Positions 1 to 8,024 of a DNA stretch of 64,000 nucleotides are shown one piece after another. The stretch lies in assembly GCA_937925635.1 (NCBI GenBank), contig CALALX010000013.1:10575-74574 (forward strand), read 5' to 3'. This DNA comes from an uncultured Caulobacter sp. (GTDB lineage Bacteria > Pseudomonadota > Alphaproteobacteria > Caulobacterales > Caulobacteraceae). The stretch's first letter is position 1. Each line of letters begins with the position of its first letter. The position numbers and the translations under genes were made by a program. The notes under the pieces are model-generated. The model was given only the letters and a program-made list of their open reading frames with translations, made no database searches and was not told the DNA's origin.

Positions 1-1338
1 CAGCTTGCCCTTGGGCGTGAACACGAACACCTGATCGAGGAAAAGTTCGAGCTTGGCGTGCTCGACCAGATCCTCGGCGTCGCCGCCGTGCTCGAGCACC
101 TGGAGCAGCTCACGCAGGTTGGCCAGCGGATCGCGGCCGCCGGCCGCCTCCATCGCCTCGCGGTCGAGGCCGTAGGATTGGTTCTTGTACTGCCAGTGCG
201 CGGCGACGCCGTCCTCGGCCACGCGGTCCATGACCTCGGTGCGGATCTGCATCTCGATGCGCATGCCCTTGGGTCCGATCACCGTGGTGTGCAGGGAGCG
301 GTAGTTGTTGCGCTTGGGCGTGGAGATGAAGTCCTTGAACCGCTCGGGCACACAGGGCCAGTGCCGGTGGATCAGGCCCAGCGCGCGATAGCAGTCCTCC
401 TCGGAGTCGACGATCACGCGGAAGGCGTAGATGTCGCTCATCTGCGAGAAGCCGATCGACTTGCGCTGCAGCTTGCGCCAGATCGAGAAGGGGTGCTTCT
501 CGCGGCCGAAGACTCGGGCCGGCAGGGCCTCCGCCTCGAGCAGCTTCATGATCTCGCCGCTGACGCGTTCAACGGCCCGCCCCTGGTCGACGCGCATCGC
601 CTCCAGCCGGCGCAGGATGGCGTTGCGAGCGACCGGGTTGAGGTGCTCGAACGCCAGTTCCTCAAGCTCGGTGCAGATGCGATGGCAGCCGATGTTGCGG
701 GCCAGCGGCGCGTAGATGTCCAGCGTCTCGCGGGCGATCCGCTCGCGCTTCGCCGGTTTGGAGATGAAGTGCAGCGTCCGCATGTTGTGCAGGCGGTCGG
801 CCAGCTTGACCATCAGGACCCGCACGTCCTTGGAGATGGCCAGGATGAACTTGCGCAGATTTTCGGCCTGACGCGTGTGCTCGGCGGCGAGTTCAAGCTT
901 GGACAGCTTGGTGACGCCCTCGACCAGCTCGGCCACCTCCGCGCCGAACAGCTCGGCGATGTCGGCGCTGGAGGCGTTGGTGTCCTCGATGACGTCGTGC
1001 AGCAGGGCGGTAACGATGGAGGCGGTGTCCAACCGGTACTCGGTCAGGATGCCGGCGACCTCGATCGGGTGCGCGAAATAGGGATCGCCCGAGGCTCGGG
1101 TCTGCGAGCCGTGCATGCGGACGGCGTAGACATAGGCGCGGTTCAGCAGCGCCTCGTCCGCGCCGGGGTCGTAGGCGCGGACCCGTTCGATCAGCTCGTA
1201 CTGGCGAAGATAGCGGGGCCTCGCCGCGGCCTTGCCGGCCGCGGTCTGGGGTCTGGACGGCGCCTCAACAGGCGCGTCGATGTGAGGGGCGGCCTCGGCC
1301 GCCTCGATCGTGAGAGGTTCTGATCCTTCCGGACTCAG
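1..1338 (-). CDS. rel: Bifunctional (p)ppGpp synthetase/hydrolase RelA/SpoT (3' part outside window)
   Basis: Makes and degrades the alarmone (p)ppGpp in the stringent response. The 446 codons present contain an HD hydrolase domain with the HDVIEDT motif (H114, D115, E118, D119 from the proposed start), then the synthetase domain (RVIVDSEEDCYRALG, then TPKRNNYRSLHTTV), and the window ends at VFVFTPKGKL, the beginning of the TGS domain. The frame contains no ATG, GTG or TTG between the in-frame stop inside rpoZ and the conserved N-terminus. The only near-cognate codon is CTG at 1338, seven bases after an AGGAGG, and it overlaps the rpoZ stop as CTGA. Co-transcribed with rpoZ. Function is certain; the CTG start is inferred. 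Confidence 0.95.
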   Translation of the reverse strand, partial: MSPEGSEPLTIEAAEAAPHIDAPVEAPSRPQTAAGKAAARPRYLRQYELIERVRAYDPGADEALLNRAYVYAVRMHGSQTRASGDPYFAHPIEVAGILTEYRLDTASIVTALLHDVIEDTNASSADIAELFGAEVAELVEGVTKLSKLELAAEHTRQAENLRKFILAISKDVRVLMVKLADRLHNMRTLHFISKPAKRERIARETLDIYAPLARNIGCHRICTELEELAFEHLNPVARNAILRRLEAMRVDQGRAVERVSGEIMKLLEAEALPARVFGREKHPFSIWRKLQRKSIGFSQMSDIYAFRVIVDSEEDCYRALGLIHRHWPCVPERFKDFISTPKRNNYRSLHTTVIGPKGMRIEMQIRTEVMDRVAEDGVAAHWQYKNQSYGLDREAMEAAGGRDPLANLRELLQVLEHGGDAEDLVEHAKLELFLDQVFVFTPKGKL

Positions 1339-1694
1339 TACCGCTCCTCCTGACCGCCGTCGCGGTCGCTCTGCAGGGCGCGGATCAGTTCGGCCTCGCT
1401 CATCTGCATGTGGGTCGGATCCGACAGCAGGGCGACGGTTTCCGCCTCCTCCTCGGCCTCGGTCCGTTCATCGACGCGCTGCAGCGTGCCGATGAGGCTT
1501 TCCTTCAGCCCGTCGTTGTCGACGACGTCATCGGCGATCTCGCGCAGGGCCACGACCGGGTTCTTGTCGTTGTCGCGGTCGACGAGCAGAGCCGAGCCGG
1601 CCGAGATGGCGCGGGCGCGGTGAGCCGCGAGCAGCACGAGGCCGAAGCGGTTGGGGACCTTCTCGACGCAGTCTTCGACGGTGACGCGGGCCAT
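1335..1694 (-). CDS. rpoZ: RNA polymerase omega subunit
   Basis: Small RNA polymerase subunit that helps assemble beta-prime into the core enzyme. The 119-residue product begins MARVTVEDCVEKVPNRFGLV and continues with the conserved LLAAHRARAIS and VALREIADD segments. The C-terminus is acidic (ERTEAEEEAE), as is common in alphaproteobacterial omega proteins. I chose the ATG at 1694 over an upstream in-frame ATG because it matches the family N-terminus. Its TGA stop overlaps the proposed CTG start of rel, and rpoZ-rel adjacency is widely conserved. Confidence 0.95.
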   Translation of the reverse strand: MARVTVEDCVEKVPNRFGLVLLAAHRARAISAGSALLVDRDNDKNPVVALREIADDVVDNDGLKESLIGTLQRVDERTEAEEEAETVALLSDPTHMQMSEAELIRALQSDRDGGQEERY

Positions 1695-1800
1695 GACTCT
1701 CTCGGGGCTGTCGGTAAGAACCGGCGTACATAGAGTTTTGCGCCCCATTGTGCAACGCCGCAAGGGCGGGGAACGGTGTCGCGGGGCAAATCAGCTTGAT

Positions 1801-2319
1801 CTAGAGCGGCGCGGCATCCCGCCCGACGGTCGCCCCCGCCGCCAGCATCTTCGCCGTGCCGCCGTAGACCGGGTGCCGCCAGCCCGGCGCGATCTCGGCC
1901 AGCGGGCCCATGACGAACCGCCGTTCGTGGGCGCGCGGATGCGGCAGGACCAGGCCCGGCCCCTCCAGCACCGTGCGGCCATGGGCGATCAGGTCCAGGT
2001 CCAGAGTCCGGGGGGCGTTCGGCTCTCCCCTCGCCCGACCGAAGGCGCATTCGATGGCGTGGAGGGCGTCGAGCATCTCTGCCGGCGCCAGGTCTGGCGC
2101 GACCAGCGCCACGCCGTTCAGGTAGGCGGGCTGCGACGGGTCCGGCCAGGCGGCGGACTCCCACCAGCCCGAGCGCGCCAGCACGATCAGGCCCAGATCC
2201 GCGAAGCGGCGCAGCGCCGCCTCCAGCAAGGCCTCGCGGGAGCCGTAGTCGCCCGCTAGGCTGCCGCCCAGGGCGACGACCGCGGATTCGTCCGGACAGA
2301 TTTGCGCAATTTCGATCAA
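1801..2319 (-). CDS. folK: 2-amino-4-hydroxy-6-hydroxymethyldihydropteridine diphosphokinase
   Basis: Transfers pyrophosphate from ATP to 6-hydroxymethyl-dihydropterin in folate synthesis. The product shows VALGGSLAGDYG near the N-terminus, the substrate-binding AFGRARGEPNAPRTLDLDLI segment and the LPHPRAHERRFV motif, all diagnostic of HPPK. Length with a TTG start at 2319 is 172 residues, normal for the family. No ATG lies in the expected place and no strong ribosome site precedes the TTG, so the exact start is uncertain. It is divergent from the NYN gene, with only 12 bp between the two proposed starts, so each promoter must lie inside the other gene. Confidence 0.9.
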   Translation of the reverse strand: MIEIAQICPDESAVVALGGSLAGDYGSREALLEAALRRFADLGLIVLARSGWWESAAWPDPSQPAYLNGVALVAPDLAPAEMLDALHAIECAFGRARGEPNAPRTLDLDLIAHGRTVLEGPGLVLPHPRAHERRFVMGPLAEIAPGWRHPVYGGTAKMLAAGATVGRDAAPL

Positions 2320-2331
2320 GGATTTGATATC

Positions 2332-2937
2332 GTGAGCTTTTACCCGACCGATCGGTTGGCGTTGTTCATCGATGGCGCCAACCTCTATTCCCAGGCCAAG
2401 GCGCTGGGCTTCGACATCGACTACAAGAAGCTTCTCGACGAATTCGGCAAGCGCGGCGTGTTGATCCGCGCCTATTACTACACCGCCCTGGTCGAGAGCG
2501 GCGACGACTTTTCCCCCATCCGGCCGCTGGTCGACTGGCTCGACTACAATGGCTTCGCCGTGGTGACCAAGCCGGCCCGGGAATACGTCGACTCCACCGG
2601 CCGCAAGCGCTGGCGTGGCGACATGGACATCGAGATCGCCGTCGACATGATGGAGATGGCCGGCAAGGCCGATCATCTTGTGCTCTTCTCCGGCGACGGC
2701 GATTTCCGGGCCCTGGTCGAGGCGGTGCAGCGCAAGGGCGTCCGGGTGACGGTGGTCTCGACCGTCAAGTCGCAGCCGCCGATGTGCAGCGACGACCTGC
2801 GCCGGCAATGCGACAGCTTCGTCGACCTGCAGGACCTCTCGGGCATCATCGGCCGCCCGGCGCGCGCGCAGACGCCGCGTTTCCTCGAGACCCCGACCCG
2901 CACCCGCGCCGAGATCGAGGCGGACGATGAGGTTTGA
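2332..2937 (+). CDS. NYN/PIN-like domain protein (LabA/DUF88 family)
   Basis: A 201-residue protein with the NYN fold, a PIN-like metal-dependent ribonuclease domain. Visible acidic clusters are LALFIDGANLY near the N-terminus, then RWRGDMDIEIAVDMM and LVLFSGDGDFRALVEAV, which supply the usual active-site aspartates. The GTG start at 2332 gives MSFYPTDRLALFIDGAN, with AAGGA nine bases upstream; an in-frame TTG at 2302 would lie inside folK on the other strand and is less likely. The C-terminal 30 residues are proline- and arginine-rich and look disordered. RNA processing is inferred from the fold; the substrate is unknown. Confidence 0.85.
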   Translation: MSFYPTDRLALFIDGANLYSQAKALGFDIDYKKLLDEFGKRGVLIRAYYYTALVESGDDFSPIRPLVDWLDYNGFAVVTKPAREYVDSTGRKRWRGDMDIEIAVDMMEMAGKADHLVLFSGDGDFRALVEAVQRKGVRVTVVSTVKSQPPMCSDDLRRQCDSFVDLQDLSGIIGRPARAQTPRFLETPTRTRAEIEADDEV

Positions 2938-2945
2938 CCTTTTCT

Positions 2946-3055
2946 CCGCTCATCCCGGCGAATGCCGGGACCCAAATCCAAGTTCGCCGGATTCAGGTCG
3001 CCATCCTAAGGGCTCTGCCCCTCATCTGGGTCCCGGCATTCGCCGGGATGAGCGG
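2946..3055. repeat. Palindromic intergenic repeat, copy 1
   Basis: Two inverted arms of about 32 bp (2946-2977 and 3024-3055) share the core CATCCCGGCGAATGCCGGGA and its complement around a 46-bp centre. Each arm itself contains a short palindrome (TCCCGGC-N-GCCGGGA). A close relative with the same arms and different centre lies at 32144-32255. It fills the gap between two co-directional genes and could form a large mRNA hairpin acting as terminator or stabiliser, or be a REP/MITE-like mobile repeat. Confidence 0.85.
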
Positions 3056-3063
3056 TGGTTGGG

Positions 3064-3699
3064 ATGAGCCTCGCCTCCGAACCGCCGCGTGACTGCCCGC
3101 TCTGCCCTCGGCTGGTCGCCTACCGGGCCGAGAACCAGGCGCAGAATCCGGGGTGGTGGAACGGCCCTGCCCCGTCGTTCGGCGATCCTGACGCACGGCT
3201 GCTGATCGCCGGTCTGGCGCCGGGTCGCACCGGCGCCAACCGCACGGGACGGCCGTTCACCGGCGACCATGCGGGCTGGCTGCTCTACGACACCCTGCGA
3301 AAGACCGGCTTCGCGGCCGGGGACTACGACCCCGATGGCCGCGACGACCTGCGGCTGGTCGACGCCATGATCACCAACGTCGTCCGCTGCGCGCCGCCGC
3401 TGAACAAGCCGGAGACGAGCGAGGAAAAGACCTGCAGTCCGTTCTTCGCGGCCAAGCTGAAAGAACTGAAGGGCCTGAAGGTGATCGTCACGCTCGGCGA
3501 CGTCTCCCGGCGCAGCGTGCTGCGGGCCATGGGGCTGAAGGCCTCGCTCGGCTCGCCCGGCCACGGCTCGCAGTTCGAGGCCGGCGGCTACACCATCATC
3601 AACAGCTATCACTGCTCACGGCTGAACACGAACACCGGCCGGCTGACCGCGCCGATGTTCGAGGACATCTTCCTGCGGGCGAGGGCGCTGCTCGGCTGA
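3064..3699 (+). CDS. Family 5 (UdgB-type) uracil-DNA glycosylase
   Basis: Removes uracil and some deaminated purines from DNA as the first step of base excision repair. The 211-residue product has the family 5 motif LIAGLAPGRTGANRTGRPF and the late motif NSYHCSRLNTNTGRLT. An N-terminal CPLC pair together with NVVRCAPP and the late cysteine probably ligate a 4Fe-4S cluster, as in thermophilic UdgB. The ATG at 3064 is preferred; an in-frame GTG at 3055 falls inside the palindromic repeat. Transcribed in the same direction as the NYN gene but separated by that repeat. Confidence 0.9.
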   Translation: MSLASEPPRDCPLCPRLVAYRAENQAQNPGWWNGPAPSFGDPDARLLIAGLAPGRTGANRTGRPFTGDHAGWLLYDTLRKTGFAAGDYDPDGRDDLRLVDAMITNVVRCAPPLNKPETSEEKTCSPFFAAKLKELKGLKVIVTLGDVSRRSVLRAMGLKASLGSPGHGSQFEAGGYTIINSYHCSRLNTNTGRLTAPMFEDIFLRARALLG

Positions 3700-3702
3700 G
3701 CC

Positions 3703-4164
3703 TCAGCCCCTGTCCCGCATCAGCCGCGCCTTGTCGCGCTGCCAGTCGCGCTCGGCGACGGCCTCGCGCTTGTCGTGGGTCTTCTTGCCCTTGGCCAGGC
3801 CGATCTCGAGCTTGGCGATGCCCTTTTCGTTCCAGTAGAGCTTGAGCGGAATGATCGTCCGCCCCTCCCGCTGGACCGCGCCGATCAGCTTGCCGATCTC
3901 CTTGCGGTGGAGCAGCAGCTTCCGGTGTCGCCGCGGCTCGTGGTTGAAGCGGTTGCCGCCGGCGTAGGGCGGGATGTCGGCGTTCACCAGCACGATGGAG
4001 TCGCCCTCCACCGCCGCGTACGACTCCGCGATGTTGGCCCGGCCGTTGCGCAGGCTCTTCACCTCGGTGCCGGTCAGCATGATGCCGGCCTCGACGACGT
4101 CTTCGATGAAGTAGTCGTAGCGGGCGCGGCGGTTCTCGGCGATCAGCTTGCCGACCTGGGCCAT
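3703..4164 (-). CDS. smpB: SsrA-binding protein SmpB
   Basis: Binds tmRNA and delivers it to stalled ribosomes for trans-translation. The 153-residue product opens MAQVGKLIAENRRARYDYFI, followed by EAGIMLTGTEVKSLRNGRANI, the conserved oligonucleotide-binding fold, and ends in the basic tail KGKKTHDKREAVAERDWQRD that mimics mRNA in the decoding site. It follows dapA with a 4-bp ATGA overlap, so the two are translationally coupled. Confidence 0.97.
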   Translation of the reverse strand: MAQVGKLIAENRRARYDYFIEDVVEAGIMLTGTEVKSLRNGRANIAESYAAVEGDSIVLVNADIPPYAGGNRFNHEPRRHRKLLLHRKEIGKLIGAVQREGRTIIPLKLYWNEKGIAKLEIGLAKGKKTHDKREAVAERDWQRDKARLMRDRG

Positions 4165-5051
4165 CAGTCGATGACCCCGGCCTCGCGCATGGCCGCCAGC
4201 ACGACCGGCTTCACCGCGTCGGCGCAGGGCGCGATCGGCAGGCGGACCTCGTCGCTGCAGAGACCCAGCTGGGCCATCGCGAACTTGGTGGGCGACGGCG
4301 AGGCGTCGAGGAACAGCGCCTTGTGCAGCCGCACCAGGCGATCCTGCCAGTAGAGGGCGGTGTCCCAGTCCCGCGCCAGCGCGGCATTGAAGAACGAGGC
4401 CATCGCCTCGGGCGCGACGTTCGACGTCACGCTGATGCAGCCGACGCCGCCGTGGGCCACGTAGCCGAGCGCGGTCGGATCGTCGCCCGACAGCAGCACC
4501 CACTCCGGTCCGCAGGTCAGCCGCTGCATCGTGGCCCGGGTCATGTCGCCGGTGGCGTCCTTGATGCCGACGATGTTGGGCAGCTTCGACAGCCGCTCCA
4601 GAGTCTCGTTGGCGATGTCGACCACGGTGCGCCCAGGCACGTTGTAGGTGATCACAGGAATCTGCACAGCGTCGTTGATCGCCGCGTAGTGCCGATAGAT
4701 GCCTTCCTGGCTCGGACGGTTGTAGTAGGGCGCGACGACGAGCACCGCGTCGGCGCCGACAGCCTTGGCGTGGGCGGCCAGCTCGATGGCCTCCGACGTG
4801 GCGTTGCTGCCCGCGCCGGCGATCACCGGCACCCGGCCGCGCGCCGTCTGGACGCAAAGCTCCACCACCCGCTTGTGTTCGGCATGACTCAGGGTCGAGG
4901 TCTCGCCCGTCGTGCCGGCGGGCACCAGGCCGTGGATCCCGGCCGCGATCTGGCGCTCGACCAAGGCGACGAACGCCTCCTCGTCGACCGCGCCGTCGCG
5001 GAATGGAGTGATGAGGGCGGTCAGCGCGCCCCGGAACGGAAGGTGGGCCAT
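4164..5051 (-). CDS. dapA: 4-hydroxy-tetrahydrodipicolinate synthase
   Basis: Condenses pyruvate with aspartate semialdehyde at the lysine and diaminopimelate branch point, supplying cell-wall precursors. The 295-residue TIM barrel shows GTTGETSTLSHAEH near the N-terminus, the tyrosine motif YNVPGRTVVDI, the Schiff-base lysine in NIVGIKDATGD and the GDDPTALGYVAHG loop. ATG at 5051 gives the usual MAHLPFRGALTALITPF start. First gene of a dapA-smpB pair, divergent from the lytic transglycosylase. Confidence 0.96.
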   Translation of the reverse strand: MAHLPFRGALTALITPFRDGAVDEEAFVALVERQIAAGIHGLVPAGTTGETSTLSHAEHKRVVELCVQTARGRVPVIAGAGSNATSEAIELAAHAKAVGADAVLVVAPYYNRPSQEGIYRHYAAINDAVQIPVITYNVPGRTVVDIANETLERLSKLPNIVGIKDATGDMTRATMQRLTCGPEWVLLSGDDPTALGYVAHGGVGCISVTSNVAPEAMASFFNAALARDWDTALYWQDRLVRLHKALFLDASPSPTKFAMAQLGLCSDEVRLPIAPCADAVKPVVLAAMREAGVID

Positions 5052-5104
5052 AACTTGCAAAATGCCGTGAGATCGCCGCTTTGAATTGCGGCTGTGTGTC
5101 GGGC

Positions 5105-5121
5105 GCGGACAATATGTCCGC
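5105..5121. promoter_or_regulatory. Perfect 7-bp inverted repeat between dapA and slt
   Basis: GCGGACA-ATA-TGTCCGC is an exact 7+3+7 palindrome in the 124-bp divergent intergenic region. Its placement suits an operator for either gene or a small leader hairpin for slt. No regulator can be assigned from the sequence. Confidence 0.35.
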
Positions 5122-5175
5122 CGATATGGGGTCCGCAATGGTCCGCGCACCTCGCGACGGCTTGGAGACGAAGGT

Positions 5176-7266
5176 TTGACGGCAGCTGGACGGAAAGTGC
5201 TGATCGGGGTGGGCGTCGCCGCGATTCTCGGGGGCGCCGCGCTCGCGCAAGTCGCCGGCGAAGCGCCGCAACTCGTGTCCACGCCTCAGACAGCGTACCG
5301 TCAGCCTCTGCCGGATACGGACGCCGCCAACCTGCGCAACGCGCTGTCCGGAACCTCCGCGGCGTCGATCCGCATGGCCATGGACTCGATCCAGGACCCG
5401 CTGGCTCGGAAGGTCGCGACCTGGGCCCTGGCCGATCGATTCCCCGAATCGCTGAGCTTCTTCGAAGCCGACGCCGCCCGCCGGGACCTGAACGGCTGGC
5501 CGCGCGGGGCCAAACGCCAGGCCGCGGCCGAAAAGCTGCTTGAGACCTCGGGCATGGCGCCGGACCGCATAATCGCCTGGTTCGGCGGCGCGGCGCCGGA
5601 GACGCCCGAGGGGGCCATGGCGCTGGCCGGCGCCTTCCGCGCTTCGGGCCGGGAGGCGGACGCCCGGCAGCTGATCCGCGGCTGGTGGCGCGAAAAGGTG
5701 TTCGACGCCGACCCGCAGCGATCGATGCGCGCGCGCTTCGGTCAGTACCTGACCGAGGACGATCACGATCGCCGCGCCAACCTGCTGCTCTACGGCCCGC
5801 AGGGCCCGGCGGCGAAGGAGATGGTCGCCTCCCTGACCGGGGACTACCGCATCGTGGCCAACGCGCGGCTGGCCCTGCGCGGCAACTCGATCATGGGCAA
5901 CGACCTGATCGCCCAGATGACGCCGGAGCAGCGCCAGGACCCGGGCCTGATCTACGAGCAGGCGGCCTATTTCAAGCGCCGGGGCCTGGATAGCTCGGTC
6001 CGCCAGCTGGCGCGCGGCTTCAAGCCGGCCCCGACCAGCGAGCTGGGCAGCCGCATCTGGACCACCGACCTCAAGCGTATCACCGTCGACGCGCTGCAGG
6101 CCGGCGACTACCAGGCCGCCTACGGCGCCTCGGCCAACACCGGCGCGACCGTCGGCGCGGACGCCGCGGAGGCGGAGTTCTACGCCGGCTGGATCGCGTT
6201 GGCGAAACTGGGCCGTCCGCGCGACGCGGCGGACCACTTCGCCAAGCTGGCGGCGGCGGGCACCTCGCCGATCACCCAGGGCCGGGCGCTGTACTGGCAG
6301 GGCCGCGCGGCCGAGGCCCTCGGCGACAAGGCCTCGGCGCAGGTCTACTATGAGCGCGGCGCCCAGCACATCACGACCTTCTACGGCCAGCTCGCCGCCG
6401 AGCGGGCGGGGATCAAGGACCTGGTGCTCGGCCCTGACCCCGTGATCACCAGCGCCGACCGCGCCCGTTTCGAGGGCCGGGAACTGGTGCGCGTCGCGCG
6501 GATGCTGATCGAGACCGGCAACCGCGACACCTATCGCGTCTTCGTCCTCCACATCGACGACACCCTGCCGACGGCGGCCGAGGCGGCGCTGCTGGTCGAC
6601 CTGGCGCGCGGATACCAGGACCCGGACACCGCCATGCGCGCCGTCCGCACGGCCGCCCAGCGCGGCATGATCCTGCCCGAGCGCGGCTATCCGATCCTGC
6701 GCCTGCCCTATGTCGACGGCGGCGCCGAGCCGGCTTTCGTGCACAGCATCTCGCGGCAGGAGAGCAACTTCGATCCGCGGGCCCAGTCCGGCCCCGGCGC
6801 CCGCGGCATGATGCAGTTGATGCCTTCCACGGCGGCCAGCGTGGCCCGAAAGATCGGCGAGCCCTACTCCGTCGACCGGCTGTTCGACCCCGAGTTCAAC
6901 ATGCGTCTGGGGTCACGCTATCTCGGCGACATGATCAACACCTTCAACGGGTCCTACATCATGGCCTCGGCCGCCTACAACGCCGGGCCCGGGCGGCCCG
7001 CGCAGTGGGTGACCCAGTGCGGCGACCCGCGCGGCGGCGGTACGGACGCGCTCGACTTCATCGAGTGCATCCCGTTCTCGGAGACGCGCAACTACGTCAT
7101 GCGCACGGCCGAGACGATGCTGGTCTACCGCGCCCGGTTGAACGGCGGGAAGACGCCGCTGACCCTGTCGGCCGACATCAAGCGCGGCGGCTGGTCCGCC
7201 CTGCCCTCCGGCGGCGGCACGGCGCCCTACCTGCCGACCACGGCGCAGTCGGGCGGACGCCGCTAG
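5176..7266 (+). CDS. slt: Soluble lytic murein transglycosylase (GH23)
   Basis: Cleaves peptidoglycan glycan strands between MurNAc and GlcNAc with 1,6-anhydro ring formation, in the periplasm. From TTG 5176 (GGAG eight bases upstream) the product has 696 residues: a signal peptide (AGRKVLIGVGVAAILGGAALA), a long alpha-helical superhelix, and a C-terminal SLT domain with catalytic Glu in SISRQESNFDPRA, then GARGMMQLMPSTA and the late SAAYNAGPGR motif. Longer upstream starts would destroy the signal peptide. Its TAG stop shares the tetranucleotide CTAG with the stop of the convergent ABC ATPase gene. Confidence 0.9.
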   Translation: MTAAGRKVLIGVGVAAILGGAALAQVAGEAPQLVSTPQTAYRQPLPDTDAANLRNALSGTSAASIRMAMDSIQDPLARKVATWALADRFPESLSFFEADAARRDLNGWPRGAKRQAAAEKLLETSGMAPDRIIAWFGGAAPETPEGAMALAGAFRASGREADARQLIRGWWREKVFDADPQRSMRARFGQYLTEDDHDRRANLLLYGPQGPAAKEMVASLTGDYRIVANARLALRGNSIMGNDLIAQMTPEQRQDPGLIYEQAAYFKRRGLDSSVRQLARGFKPAPTSELGSRIWTTDLKRITVDALQAGDYQAAYGASANTGATVGADAAEAEFYAGWIALAKLGRPRDAADHFAKLAAAGTSPITQGRALYWQGRAAEALGDKASAQVYYERGAQHITTFYGQLAAERAGIKDLVLGPDPVITSADRARFEGRELVRVARMLIETGNRDTYRVFVLHIDDTLPTAAEAALLVDLARGYQDPDTAMRAVRTAAQRGMILPERGYPILRLPYVDGGAEPAFVHSISRQESNFDPRAQSGPGARGMMQLMPSTAASVARKIGEPYSVDRLFDPEFNMRLGSRYLGDMINTFNGSYIMASAAYNAGPGRPAQWVTQCGDPRGGGTDALDFIECIPFSETRNYVMRTAETMLVYRARLNGGKTPLTLSADIKRGGWSALPSGGGTAPYLPTTAQSGGRR

Positions 7267-8024
7267 CCGGCCCGGCGCGCGCTCAGGACCAGCTCGCCGT
7301 CGAGCTCGACCAGGCGTCCATCGAGACCGAACGTGGACCGCAGCAGCTCCGGCGTCAGCGCCTCGCGCGGCGCGGCGTCAGCGACCTGCTTGCCGTGGCT
7401 CATCACAACCAGCCGGTCGCAGGCGCGCGCCGCCAGCGCCAGGTCGTGCAGGGTGACGACCACCGCCGCCCCGCGCTTCGCCTCGCCGCGCAGCAGGTCG
7501 AGGGTCAGCAGCTGAGCGTCCGGATCGAGTCCGGCCGCCGGTTCGTCGGCGACCAGCAGCGGCGCGCGCGTGGCGAGCAGCCGGGCCAGCAGCACCCGGG
7601 CCCGTTCGCCGCCCGACATGTCGAGCACGCCCCGGCCCTCGAAGCCTGACAGCCCGACCCGCATCAAGCTGTCGGCCGCGATCTCCCGGGCTCGCGCCGG
7701 CGGCAGGTCGTGCGCGCCCAGGGCCGCGACCTCAAGCGCCGCCAGGTTCCAGCTCACCCGCCGCTCCTGGGGCAGATAGCCGGCCAGACGCGCCCGCCGG
7801 GCTTCGGTCAGGCGCTCCAGCGGCTCTCCGCCCAGCCGCACAGTCCCGGCCTCGATCCCCGTCAGGCCGAGCCCGGCCCGCAGCAGCGTGGTCTTGCCCG
7901 AGCCGTTGGGTCCCAGCACGCCGATCACCTCGCCCGGCTGGGCTTTGAGATTCGCGCCATCAACGGCGTTGCGGCCGCCCAGCCGGGCGACCAGGGCTTC
8001 GATCTCCCAGGCCAGCCCGCTCAT
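7263..8024 (-). CDS. ABC transporter ATP-binding protein (BtuD/FecE/HmuV type)
   Basis: Energises import of a metal chelate (corrinoid, siderophore or haem) through the adjacent permease. The 253-residue protein has Walker A GPNGSGKT (38-45), a Q-loop in YLPQERR, the degenerate signature MSGGE (136-140), Walker B LLVADEP (156-162) and an H-loop histidine (193). It overlaps the permease gene by four bases and ends on a CTAG shared with slt. The substrate cannot be decided: no TonB receptor is adjacent and I see no cobalamin riboswitch. Confidence 0.9.
   Translation of the reverse strand: MSGLAWEIEALVARLGGRNAVDGANLKAQPGEVIGVLGPNGSGKTTLLRAGLGLTGIEAGTVRLGGEPLERLTEARRARLAGYLPQERRVSWNLAALEVAALGAHDLPPARAREIAADSLMRVGLSGFEGRGVLDMSGGERARVLLARLLATRAPLLVADEPAAGLDPDAQLLTLDLLRGEAKRGAAVVVTLHDLALAARACDRLVVMSHGKQVADAAPREALTPELLRSTFGLDGRLVELDGELVLSARRAG

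Noticed and set aside
2314..2328. ATCAA-GGAT-TTGAT near the folK start, resembling an FNR site
   Set aside because: The half-sites are in the reversed orientation, so it is not a Crp/Fnr palindrome.
3703..6744. A 1013-codon minus-strand open frame across smpB, dapA and the slt region
   Set aside because: It is a read-through of several real genes in a GC-rich genome; only its last part is smpB, and the rest is antisense to slt or out of frame with dapA.
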